NCBI GenBank assembly: GCA_016281335.1
Contig: JAEEIK010000155.1
Coordinates: 1-36,063 of the forward strand
DNA length: 36,063 nt
DNA from: Lachnospiraceae bacterium
GTDB taxonomy: Bacteria; Bacillota; Clostridia; Lachnospirales; Lachnospiraceae
Reading direction: 5' to 3'
In this document: positions 21,901 to 28,287 of the stretch, in pieces
How positions within the stretch are numbered: the stretch's first letter is position 1
Layout: every line of letters starts with the position of its first letter
Made by a program: the position numbers and the translations under genes
The notes under the pieces: generated by a model
Seen by the model: the letters and a program-made list of their open reading frames with translations, nothing else
Database searches by the model: none
Told to the model about the DNA's origin: nothing

Positions 21901-24720
21901 AAGATTTGATTTACTGAACAGGCTGTCCTCTTTCTTTTTTACAGTATCAGTCTTCAGATTTTTACACAGCATTACTACATGCTTAAGATTTCCGCAATGT
22001 GCAAAAGCATTTTTCCCTATACTGAAATATCTCTGCTTACCCGACTCATCTGTTCCATCAGGTCCCTCCGGTATGATCAGTCCCTGCAATCCGGTACAAT
22101 TGTCAAAGGCGGCTTCTCCGATAACTTCAACAGTTTTGGGAATCTGCCCGGATACCCAGTATTCGCATTTTTCATAGATAGACTCATTTGTTACGGGTTT
22201 CAGGTCCGCTGTCATCCAAGCCTCACCTTTTGCCCAATCCTCGGGTTTTTCCGGATCGGACCAACGGGACCAGTCATAATCTTTCCAGTCGGCATTTGTC
22301 CATTTCCCGCCATCTTCTCTTTCCGGAGCATAAAGCAGGACGCCAAATCTTGTCATTGTTCTATTATACTGAAAAGCCCCCTTACCTATTTGCGTGACCA
22401 CAGGATCCTTTTCAAATACTATATCCATACCTACCGGATCATTACTTGTACCTGCAAAGGCGTAATTGCCGATCGTTTCAACCGTATTCGGAATAACAAT
22501 TACTATATTGGGATTAAAATCACATTGCATGAAAAGATTTCCCGGAATTGAAGTTATTTCTTCCGGAAAAACTACATCTTTGACAGCATTACATTCAGAA
22601 AAAATGCTTGTACCGCATGTCTCGGGCATAGCCGTAAACTCGATGTATTCCATGCTTTCACAGCTGGAAAATGCTCCTCCTCCTATCGATTTGATCCCCT
22701 CCGGAAAGACTATGTAAGGAAACGAAGAACAGCCCCAAAAAGTCTCGCTTCCGATCTTCTCCAACTTAGCCGGAAGACTGTTTCTCCCCTCTTCTATAGT
22801 AGCCTTCTCCCACTGTAATATCAGCGGTCCGCAGCCATAGAATGCCTTATCACCGATTTCCGTAACGGTATTAGGCATATCCGCATTTCTGAGCTTCGCA
22901 CAATGCGAAAAAGTATTGTTACTTATTTTTGTGAGCTTTTGAGGCACATGCACGCTTTGAAGATTGTTATTGTATTCAAATGCACCGTCCCCAAGTGTAG
23001 TGATACTGTCAGGCAGTTCAACCGACACAACCCTGTTGGTTGTACTTTGTGCACATCCAAACGCCTGTTTTTTGATCGTTTTAATACTTGAACCCGTTAT
23101 CCCCCCTTCAAAAACTATTGTGGATAGCTTGTGGCAATTATAAAACTCCCTTTCACCTATTGCTTCAAGACTTGCGGGTATACTGATATACTCAAGCTTG
23201 GAACAGCCTTCAAAAATCGAAGCCCCCGTCTTATCTGCTTTAGTCGCACTGGCAAGTTTAACACTTGTAATGCCTGTACAGTTCATAAATGCCTGTTTTC
23301 CGATTTCCGTTATACCGGCATTTTCCATATCTACACAGTTGATGGAAACATCTCCCATAAACGCCAAATTACCTATTGTCGTAAAATTATGAGGGAAGCT
23401 TATCCTGCCTTCGTTTTCAATCTCATCACTTCTGTAAATAACCGAAAGATTTGTACAGTTATAAAATGCTCTGTCAGCAATATACGCTAATTTACTTGTG
23501 ATTCTTTCTGCAGGATTCAGGTTTTCAGGATCATCTTCAATTTTTATTTTCTGAATACTCTTGGATTCTTCAAATGCGCTTGCTTTTATTGATTGAATAT
23601 GCGCCGGGATAACTATCTCTGCCCCTGCCTTAAAAGAAGCTTTATAAAACATCTTTTCAGGAACTATACTGCTATTTTCATCAAAGATGATTTCTTCAAT
23701 ACTACATTCTTTAAAAATACCATCATATTGATAGTTTCTTGTTTGACCGCTTGCCGGATCCTCAAATCCCGCACTAACACCTGTAGGTTCTACAGTATTC
23801 AGTACCACCGTACTTAAAGATTTGCATTCATTAAATACACCATCATATATATTTTTCAGCTTTTTCCCTAATGTAACTGTTGTTAATGCTTCACACTTTT
23901 TAAACGCTTCAGGCCAGATATCTGTTACATAGGGGCCTATATTGACACTGGTCAGACCGGCGCAATTGGAAAAAGCCTCTATTTTGATCTTGGCAAGAGA
24001 TTCTGTTCCGGACAGATCAACACTGGTCAGATTATTACATTTGTAAAAAGCCCTTGTCCCGATGTTGATAAGATTATCTGCGTTACTAAAGTCAATAGTG
24101 GTCAGTGCATTATCTTCTTCTCCCTCTTTGGCCCAAAAACCTGCCGGAATATCTTTTACTTTCGCATTTTTTACGAACGAAATCTTCGTAATACTCCTTT
24201 TTTGATCAAGTGTAAGATCGTCAGTAGTAATAACTTCCAGATCGTTACTTAAATTGCCCGTTACAGTTTCTCCGATAATAAGCTCTGTTCCGACAATTAC
24301 GCCTAACCCGCTTATATTAATACCATCGTCTCGCGTGTTGTTTTCCTCTTCCGAAACCTCAATCTCCGTCCCATCAACAGCGATGACTTCCTCCTCATCA
24401 GCAACATCGGAATTATCTTCTTCATTGTTATCCGACGAAATAGTTTCATCCGTCTTCTCCTCGTTATCCTGGTCAGTAACGGGAGCTGTGGTGTCTTCTG
24501 TAGAGGTATTATCCGCCTCGGTCACCTCGGGTGCGCTCTCCTCGGGCGCAGGCTCTTCAGCCTTCGTCTCTTCTGTCTGATCCTGCTGCGTTTCCGATAC
24601 AGTCGTCGCATCAGTCTCCCCTGCTGCGTTGACGTACAGACCGCTGCCCCATATCTGCTCAGCAAACATAACTACTGCGCAGAGTATGGCGATCAACCTG
24701 CTGCTCTTGTTTCGTTTCAT
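18940..24720 (-). CDS. very large secreted BspA-like leucine-rich repeat surface protein
   Basis: The ATG at 24718-24720 follows GAGGAGG by six bases and gives 1926 residues; a longer frame to 24774 has no ribosome site. A signal peptide covers about residues 1-33, cut near YVNAAG. A Glu/Asp/Thr-rich linker follows to about 140. Residues about 170-1180 hold dozens of BspA-type repeats (pattern AFxxCxxLxxxxIPxxVxxIGxxAF). Then come two Flg_new/InlB-type repeats (about 1212-1360, with FMGWYYDA and FQGWFTDL), a chitobiase C-terminal-like domain (about 1365-1445, TPGAVIYYSV), and about five Ig-like repeats to the end (EGTDYTISYKNN...VKGKGSYSGSKEFKFSI pattern). No LPXTG motif or C-terminal membrane anchor is seen. 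It is probably an adhesin or polymer-binding protein. The repeat part looks more AT-rich than its neighbours. Confidence 0.93.
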   Translation of the reverse strand: MKRNKSSRLIAILCAVVMFAEQIWGSGLYVNAAGETDATTVSETQQDQTEETKAEEPAPEESAPEVTEADNTSTEDTTAPVTDQDNEEKTDETISSDNNEEDNSDVADEEEVIAVDGTEIEVSEEENNTRDDGINISGLGVIVGTELIIGETVTGNLSNDLEVITTDDLTLDQKRSITKISFVKNAKVKDIPAGFWAKEGEEDNALTTIDFSNADNLINIGTRAFYKCNNLTSVDLSGTESLAKIKIEAFSNCAGLTSVNIGPYVTDIWPEAFKKCEALTTVTLGKKLKNIYDGVFNECKSLSTVVLNTVEPTGVSAGFEDPASGQTRNYQYDGIFKECSIEEIIFDENSSIVPEKMFYKASFKAGAEIVIPAHIQSIKASAFEESKSIQKIKIEDDPENLNPAERITSKLAYIADRAFYNCTNLSVIYRSDEIENEGRISFPHNFTTIGNLAFMGDVSINCVDMENAGITEIGKQAFMNCTGITSVKLASATKADKTGASIFEGCSKLEYISIPASLEAIGEREFYNCHKLSTIVFEGGITGSSIKTIKKQAFGCAQSTTNRVVSVELPDSITTLGDGAFEYNNNLQSVHVPQKLTKISNNTFSHCAKLRNADMPNTVTEIGDKAFYGCGPLILQWEKATIEEGRNSLPAKLEKIGSETFWGCSSFPYIVFPEGIKSIGGGAFSSCESMEYIEFTAMPETCGTSIFSECNAVKDVVFPEEITSIPGNLFMQCDFNPNIVIVIPNTVETIGNYAFAGTSNDPVGMDIVFEKDPVVTQIGKGAFQYNRTMTRFGVLLYAPEREDGGKWTNADWKDYDWSRWSDPEKPEDWAKGEAWMTADLKPVTNESIYEKCEYWVSGQIPKTVEVIGEAAFDNCTGLQGLIIPEGPDGTDESGKQRYFSIGKNAFAHCGNLKHVVMLCKNLKTDTVKKKEDSLFSKSNLQQILIGEDFREFPQYLFSEAVFAVGDGNNNYEGSKILIRKSIVRIGDYCFSNVENLSLVEIEDESQLEEIGNHAFENTKNLIRLNNINPKTLKRIGEYAFDGCNSLEFDISIKATPNLEFIGKDAFKGCEKIEEIQIPGGVNSIEAETFMGCIRLKKADLTNAVIESIKKSAFEGCNNLEGIEIPYGTVTIETCAFKDCICGDDIVKSLDTSKTYEVIIPDTVETIGKDAFSGCTRANFRVTEKSVAQDWLNTAGNMPDNAEKHEYPTKLVYELDQGTNAPSNRSGFDEQTYTIKAPVRAGSTFMGWYYDAEKKVAVEKTGDVYTVNKDKAHNDVITIYADWQTTEYVIVYHLRGGVDPGNPISYNMWTEDIVLKNPTFKGATFQGWFTDLDDKDSKVTVIRKGSQGNIELYAAWSGNNVAKSPTPSIESGAEVVAGSVLRLYCETPGAVIYYSVSETEDEPPVPEAKAENEYQGSIIIDKHIKIKAFATAENYIDSAPAEFEYFVVSEAENWRDVVDPEDQQIYNGKPENVPNDIWVAGIPDVAEYTGEAITFNNLRVYDYKTLLIEGTDYTISYKNNKKVADKNAAKAPTVVVKGKGSYSGSKEFKFSIKEVRSIASNPGAETIKKKDVILTNQIVTYDYNGVSSEAIGLKVMSAGKVLVENTDYIVVFSKNRAGSATVTVKGIANYKGKVKKKFTIKAADLSKAEIMFIDENGNVVSNNKIDAKGNVVKKTAADYVYGYQKGGAQPGYHVFLNGRRLIKGIDFTEAYSGNTPKGNKSTATLAITGKKNYAGTAKSSFTVMPGNIAEISLGASGLKFKNKGVSAKDLKLTVIDTNGRFLVKNGEDGKALDYSVKYTYLENGVEKELGNVKVVLAPGTEIKVTVTGINAYRGVKATTATVYTYGIDSAKAKVTKAYEYDGKAKEPQYADLSVTFKGTPLGNKDYRIIGYTSNIKKGTAKVYLAGAGDYGGLKAVKFKIGKKKITK

Positions 24721-24796
24721 GTTGTTCCTCCTCTCGCTTCTTGCTTTCCCCTTCTTGATTAATCTCTCTTTCATGCCTGTTGTTTTTATTTATGTA

Positions 24797-24829
24797 CAAA
24801 AACGACAGCCATGAAAACATAGCTGTCGT
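24797..24829 (-). terminator. palindrome at the LRR promoter: terminator of the thrS unit or operator
   Basis: Arms ACGACAGCTATG (24829-24818 on minus) and CATGGCTGTCGT (24813-24802) pair over 12 bases with one G-T pair, loop TTTT, then TTTTTG. It looks like an intrinsic terminator for transcription arriving from thrS and the 95-residue gene. It also spans the start site of the predicted LRR promoter immediately upstream, so an operator role is possible. Confidence 0.6.
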
Positions 24830-24830
24830 A

Positions 24831-24860
24831 ATTATCCTCCAAATAGCCATCTTTTGTCAA
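24831..24860 (-). promoter_or_regulatory. probable promoter of the LRR gene
   Basis: TTGACA (24860-24855), 18-base spacer, GATAAT (24836-24831). The predicted start of transcription falls inside the palindrome 24802-24829, giving a leader of about 100 bases before the LRR ribosome site. Confidence 0.65.
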
Positions 24861-24916
24861 GATAATACTGTGGTATGACTACTCATATATTGCCAAAAAC
24901 ACCTCAGCTTCCGTGA

Positions 24917-24972
24917 CCCTCATCAGTCAGCCTGAAGGCTGACAGCTTCCCCCTAACAGGGGGAAGCCTTTT
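24917..24972 (-). repeat. two-hairpin intergenic repeat, copy 3
   Basis: On the minus strand: AAAAGG, hairpin CTTCCCCCTGTTAGGGGGAAG, hairpin GTCAGCC-TTC-AGGCTGAC, then TGATGAGGG. It begins exactly at the stop codon of the 95-residue gene. Same family as the copies at 10832, 13599 and 31819, in the opposite orientation. Confidence 0.9.
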
Positions 24973-25259
24973 CAGGCCGGAGGTTCTTCTGTTTCGGCAT
25001 TCAGCACCGGGTGTTTCCTTGCATTCTCAGCCTTGCGTTTCTCCACAAAGGCCTTCAGCTCGTTCTTTTTGATCAGCAGAGTAGAAAGTTCCCATTCCAT
25101 ACGCTTTATCGTATCCTTGTCATCCGCTTCCAGCGCTGCCTCATAGGCTTCGATGATCTCTGCCTTGAGATTTTCGACCATGTTGCTGGATACCGGTTTT
25201 AAGGGATTATCGTCATGCTGGCGCAGGTATCTCTCTTCTGCCTGTTCCTTATCCGTCAT
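24972..25259 (-). CDS. small charged hypothetical protein downstream of thrS
   Basis: A 95-residue soluble, strongly charged and probably mostly helical protein (MTDKEQAEERYLRQHDDNPLKPV... then KAEIIEAYEAALEADDKDTIKRMEWELSTLLIKKNELKAFVEKRKAENARK). I do not recognise the family. The ATG overlaps the thrS stop by four bases (ATGA), so it is translationally coupled to thrS and placed under the same T-box. A repeat copy begins at its stop codon, and the next hairpin terminator is at 24797-24829. Confidence 0.7.
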   Translation of the reverse strand: MTDKEQAEERYLRQHDDNPLKPVSSNMVENLKAEIIEAYEAALEADDKDTIKRMEWELSTLLIKKNELKAFVEKRKAENARKHPVLNAETEEPPA

Positions 25260-27283
25260 CTCATCCTCTTTCCTTCTGCCTCGGAGCCTTCCTCCTCCAG
25301 TTCCTTACGGATGGCCTTGGTCCTTATCTCCTCGCAGATATCTTTGATGAAGTCATCAAGGGGTCTCGCTCCGGCATCGCCGTCATAGCGGCTGCGCACG
25401 GATACTGTCTTATCCTCCTGCTCTTTCTCGCCCACGATCAGCATATAAGGCACTCTCGCCTTTCTTGCCTCACGTATCTTGTAACCGATCTTCTCGGAAC
25501 GCAGATCTACGGTAGCAAGCACCTTGTTCTTCTTAAGTTCCTTAACAACGCTCTGGGCATACTCTTCATACTTCTCGGATATAGGCAGTACTCTTACCTG
25601 CTCCGGACAGAGCCAGGTCGGGAACTTGCCCATATACTTCTCGATCAGCCATGCAAGCGTTCTCTCATAGCAGCCTGCACTGGTCCTGTGGATGATCAGC
25701 GGTCTCTGCTTCTCGCCGTTCTGATCAATATAGTACATATCGAAACGCTCGGCATTCATGGGATCCCACTGCACCGTCATCACGGTATCTTCCTTACCGT
25801 ATACGTTCTTGGTATTGATATCCACCTTAGGTCCGTAGAAAGCAGCCTCGCCCGCAGCCTCATAGAACGGCAGTTCCAGCTCTGTCAGTATATCGCGCAG
25901 ATGCTGCTCTGTCTGCTCCCAGGTCTCCGGATCGCCGATATACTTTTCTTTATTTGCCGGATCCCACTTGGACAGTCTGTAAGTTACGTCATTCTGCAGT
26001 CCCAGCGTGGTCAGACAGTCCTTGATCAACGCCAGTGCGCCCTTGAACTCTTCCACCGCCTGGTCAGGTCGTACTATCAGGTGCGCCTCGGTGATCGTGA
26101 ACTGCCTTACTCTTGTGAGGCCGTGCATCTCACCGGAATCCTCGTTCCTGAACAGGGTTGAAGTCTCGGCCATACGTATAGGAAGATCCCTGTAGGACTT
26201 CTGTGAATTCTTGTATATAAAGAACTGGAACGGGCAAGTCATAGGTCGCAGTGCGTATACATCGCTTTCCTTTATCTCCACCTGCTCACCGGCTTTCATC
26301 TCGTCAACAACCTTTTCCTCATCACCGAGGATAAACATACCGTCCTTGTAATGATCCCAGTGACCGCTTATCTTGTACAGATCACTCTTGGCAAAAAGAG
26401 GTGTCTTGGTACGCACATATCCCCACTCTTCATCCTCTTTATCCTCTATCCAGCGCTGCAGGGTCTCAAGCATCCTGGTCCCTTTAGGCATGAACAGCGG
26501 CAGTCCCTGTCCGATAACGTCTACAGTCGTGAACAGTTCCATCTCACGGCCGATCTTGTTATGATCCCTCTTCTTGATATCCTCAAGATATGCCAGATAA
26601 TCATTCAGCTCATCCTTGGTACCAAAAGCCGTTCCGTAGATACGCTGCAGCACTGCCTTGTTGGAATCTCCCCTCCAGTATGCACTGGATGAAGACAGCA
26701 GCTTAAATGCCTTCACATACTTGGTGCTCATCAGATGGGGGCCTGCACAGAGATCCACGAAATCTCCCTGTCTGTAGAAGGACAGCCTTGCATCCTCGGG
26801 CAGATCATTGATAAGTTCCACCTTGTAAGGTTCCTGACGCTCCTCCATAAGCTTGATAGCTTCCTCACGGCTTAAGTAGAACTGCTCTATCTGAGCCCCT
26901 TCCTTGATGATCTTCTTCATCTCGGCTTCCAGTTTGTCCAGATCCTCTCTGGAGAATGAAGGCCCGTCAAAGTCATAATAGAAGCCCGTATCGATAGAAG
27001 GTCCGATGGTCAGCTTCACATCGGGGAACACCCTCTTAACAGCTTCCGCCAGCACATGCGCTGCGGTATGTCTGTATACTGCCAGTCCCTCCTTATCCTT
27101 AGCAGTCAGTATATTCAAGCTTGCATCCTTATCTATGGTAGTTCGCAGATCCACTACCTCTCCGTCTACTTCGCCTGCACAGGCAGCTCTTGCCAGGCCT
27201 TCCGAGATATCAAGCGCGATCTCGTATACGGTCTTGGCGCTGTCGTACTCCTTTACGCTTCCGTCTTTCAGTGTGATCTTCAT
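25256..27283 (-). CDS. thrS: threonyl-tRNA synthetase
   Basis: Charges tRNA-Thr in the cytosol. The 675-residue protein has an N-terminal TGS domain (about residues 1-60), the second editing-type domain with HTAAHVLAEAV and its HxxxH metal site, the class II catalytic core, and an anticodon-binding domain (CPEQVRVLPIS...). In the core the zinc ligands appear as Cys in RPMTCPFQ, His in TITEAHL and His in IIHRTSAG. The stretch TCPFQFFIYKNSQKSYRDLPIRMAETSTLFRNE differs from the common NCPxH form and marks a divergent ThrRS class. An AGGAGG site precedes the ATG. Expression is controlled by the T-box at 27309-27539. Confidence 0.97.
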   Translation of the reverse strand: MKITLKDGSVKEYDSAKTVYEIALDISEGLARAACAGEVDGEVVDLRTTIDKDASLNILTAKDKEGLAVYRHTAAHVLAEAVKRVFPDVKLTIGPSIDTGFYYDFDGPSFSREDLDKLEAEMKKIIKEGAQIEQFYLSREEAIKLMEERQEPYKVELINDLPEDARLSFYRQGDFVDLCAGPHLMSTKYVKAFKLLSSSSAYWRGDSNKAVLQRIYGTAFGTKDELNDYLAYLEDIKKRDHNKIGREMELFTTVDVIGQGLPLFMPKGTRMLETLQRWIEDKEDEEWGYVRTKTPLFAKSDLYKISGHWDHYKDGMFILGDEEKVVDEMKAGEQVEIKESDVYALRPMTCPFQFFIYKNSQKSYRDLPIRMAETSTLFRNEDSGEMHGLTRVRQFTITEAHLIVRPDQAVEEFKGALALIKDCLTTLGLQNDVTYRLSKWDPANKEKYIGDPETWEQTEQHLRDILTELELPFYEAAGEAAFYGPKVDINTKNVYGKEDTVMTVQWDPMNAERFDMYYIDQNGEKQRPLIIHRTSAGCYERTLAWLIEKYMGKFPTWLCPEQVRVLPISEKYEEYAQSVVKELKKNKVLATVDLRSEKIGYKIREARKARVPYMLIVGEKEQEDKTVSVRSRYDGDAGARPLDDFIKDICEEIRTKAIRKELEEEGSEAEGKRMR

Positions 27284-27308
27284 CTTCAGATCCTCCTTTC
27301 TTAGATAT

Positions 27309-27340
27309 AAAAAATCCCTTGCTAAAATAATAGCAAGGGA
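27309..27340 (-). terminator. T-box terminator of thrS
   Basis: On the minus strand TCCCTTGCTA (27340-27331) pairs perfectly with TAGCAAGGGA (27324-27315) around a six-base loop, followed by TTTTTT (27314-27309). Confidence 0.93.
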
Positions 27341-27539
27341 CGAAATAACTATTCCGCGGTTCCACCCTAATTACCTGTATAAAACAGGTCTCTCTTTAAT
27401 GATTATAACGTTATCAACGGGAATCCCATTACGGTCCGGCTCCGGGGTGGTCTTCGGACATCTTTCCGCCGCCGCGCTCACAGCCTGGTCGCAGCTCTCT
27501 CTGGGTCTTCGGATGCTTACTGTCCCCTTCACAGCTTTG
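27341..27539 (-). promoter_or_regulatory. T-box leader (threonine specific)
   Basis: On the minus strand the leader contains the T-box core AGGGTGGAACCGCGG (27368-27354), whose TGGA can pair with the end of an uncharged tRNA, just before the terminator. Stem I features are present upstream: AGTAAGC, AGAGAG in the distal part, and on its 3' side GAAG-ACC-AC, where ACC (27451-27449) is a plausible threonine specifier codon. Uncharged tRNA-Thr would favour antitermination and thrS expression. Confidence 0.9.
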
Positions 27540-27545
27540 AGGACG

Positions 27546-27574
27546 ATTATAGCAAACCCCGATACTTATGTCAA
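27546..27574 (-). promoter_or_regulatory. promoter of thrS
   Basis: Perfect TTGACA (27574-27569) and perfect TATAAT (27551-27546) with a 17-base spacer, directly ahead of the T-box leader. Confidence 0.92.
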
Positions 27575-27587
27575 ATTGTTTTATTTC

Positions 27588-27631
27588 CTGCTTATAAACC
27601 GGTCACTCCGTGACTGGCCCCCACGCATCCG
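27588..27631 (+). repeat. 44-base direct repeat, first copy
   Basis: Identical to 27688-27731 except for T at 27615 in place of C, and exactly 100 bases away. It contains the terminal CTGCTTATAAA, the CCGGTCAC hairpin and CCCCCACGCATCCG. The single change breaks one pair in the hairpin of this copy. Confidence 0.95.
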
Positions 27632-27687
27632 CGGTTATTACAACCGGCATCCGCTAAATTGCTTCGCAATTCAGCGGATCTGTTCTT

Positions 27688-27731
27688 CTGCTTATAAACC
27701 GGTCACTCCGTGACCGGCCCCCACGCATCCG
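27688..27731 (+). repeat. 44-base direct repeat, second copy
   Basis: Second copy of the repeat at 27588-27631, with a fully paired CCGGTCAC/GTGACCGG hairpin. Its CTGCTTATAAA is the inverse of the sequence at the tRNA 3' end. Confidence 0.95.
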
Positions 27732-27764
27732 ACAAATGCTGCGCATTTGTCGGATGTGTGGGGG

Positions 27765-27829
27765 GCAATCATAGAATAAGAATGGCTGTCTGATGCAAGC
27801 ATCGACAGCCATTCTTATTCTATGATTGC
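27765..27829. repeat. 26-bp perfect inverted repeat next to the tRNA
   Basis: Bases 27765-27790 are the perfect inverse of 27804-27829. The loop 27791-27803 holds a further GATGC-AA-GCATC pairing, so on DNA nearly the whole 65 bases can form a cruciform. On the minus strand it follows the tRNA after six bases but has no T-run, so it is not a classical terminator; it could still mark or process the tRNA 3' end. Confidence 0.95.
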
Positions 27830-27835
27830 TTTATA

Positions 27836-27906
27836 AGCAGGATACGGGAGTCGGACCCGCCTCTCAAGCTTGGGAAGCTTGCATACTACCGATGTACTAA
27901 TCCTGC
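27836..27906 (-). tRNA. tRNA-Gly (anticodon CCC)
   Basis: All four arms fold on the minus strand. Acceptor GCAGGAT/ATCCTGC with discriminator T; D-arm GTAC/GTAT with loop ATCGGTA; anticodon stem CAAGC/GCTTG with loop TTCCCAA, so anticodon CCC reading GGG; four-base variable loop; T-stem GCGGG/CCCGT with loop TCCGACT. The T-loop has C instead of the nearly universal T at position 55. The length is 71 bases and CCA is not encoded. A strong promoter is at 27921-27949. The last bases overlap the terminal repeat of the palindromic island. Confidence 0.93.
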
Positions 27907-27920
27907 ACTACCGAAATTTA

Positions 27921-27949
27921 ATTCTATTGAAAAACAAAGCTTTTGTCAA
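27921..27949 (-). promoter_or_regulatory. promoter of tRNA-Gly
   Basis: TTGACA (27949-27944), 17-base spacer, TAGAAT (27926-27921). The -35 box overlaps the stop codon of the 108-residue gene. Confidence 0.85.
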
Positions 27950-28272
27950 GATTCGCTTTCGTCTTCGGAAGCCTCGGGAATATCCTCTGGTGCTTCTCCG
28001 TTCTCTTCTTCCTTCTTATCCTCATCCTTTTTCTTCTCGTGCCTTGCAGCTGCCATACCGCGGATGATGCTGAGGAGCTCCAGGTCGGACTGCTGCACCT
28101 GTAGATTTGTCTCCAGCTTGACTCCCTCGGGCGGAGTCACCGCTATTTCAATGATACTGCCTTCGGGCAGACCGCATTTAGCTACTGCGCTGATAAATGC
28201 CGGGAATTTCGGATGGTTCATAGTAAACTTCATCCATGCTCCCTGTATCTTAAGTAAGTCCATCGGATTCAT
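27946..28272 (-). CDS. small hypothetical protein with acidic tail
   Basis: A 108-residue soluble protein of unrecognised family. Residues 1-75 look like a compact domain (MNPMDLLKIQGAWMKFTMNHPKFPAFISAV then GSIIEIAVTPPEGVKLETNLQVQQSDLELLSIIRGM). From about residue 76 the chain is a charged, low-complexity tail, first Lys-rich (HEKKKDEDKKEEEN) then Glu/Ser-rich, and is probably disordered. It begins 15 bases after the fused ABC exporter gene with a GGAGG-like site, so it is likely co-transcribed with it. The function cannot be inferred. Confidence 0.8.
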   Translation of the reverse strand: MNPMDLLKIQGAWMKFTMNHPKFPAFISAVAKCGLPEGSIIEIAVTPPEGVKLETNLQVQQSDLELLSIIRGMAAARHEKKKDEDKKEEENGEAPEDIPEASEDESES

Positions 28273-28287
28273 ATATACTTTCCCTCC

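Larger units (their letters stand above)
27587..27841. mobile_element. palindromic MITE-like island between thrS promoter and tRNA-Gly
   Basis: About 255 bases made almost only of inverted repeats. CTGCTTATAAA at 27688-27698 is the exact inverse of TTTATAAGCAG at 27830-27840, bounding a 153-base unit; a second outward copy is at 27588-27598. After each left end comes CCGGTCAC-TCC-GTGACCGG (27599-27617 with one mismatch, and 27699-27717), then CCCCCACGCATCCG. Further hairpins are 27649-27679 (14-bp arms, one mismatch), 27726-27756 (14-bp perfect arms) and 27765-27829 (26-bp perfect arms). The right terminal repeat overlaps the last bases of the tRNA. No transposase is present. The form suggests a non-autonomous element, with one intact and one decayed unit. 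Confidence 0.65.

Noticed and set aside
24659-24850. Minus-strand open frame of 63 codons ahead of the LRR gene
   Set aside because: It starts inside the promoter spacer and overlaps the signal-peptide region of the LRR gene in another frame; no ribosome site was seen.
27006-27713. Plus-strand open frame of 235 codons
   Set aside because: It crosses the thrS start, the T-box, the thrS promoter and the palindromic repeats, so it cannot be a real gene.
27587-27841. CRISPR array
   Set aside because: There are only two 44-base repeats with a 56-base interval full of palindromes, no third repeat and no cas genes.
27836-27841. Prophage or integrative element attachment site at the tRNA 3' end
   Set aside because: The duplicated tRNA-end sequence is inverted and only 11-12 bases long, and no integrase or phage genes occur; a MITE-like origin fits better.
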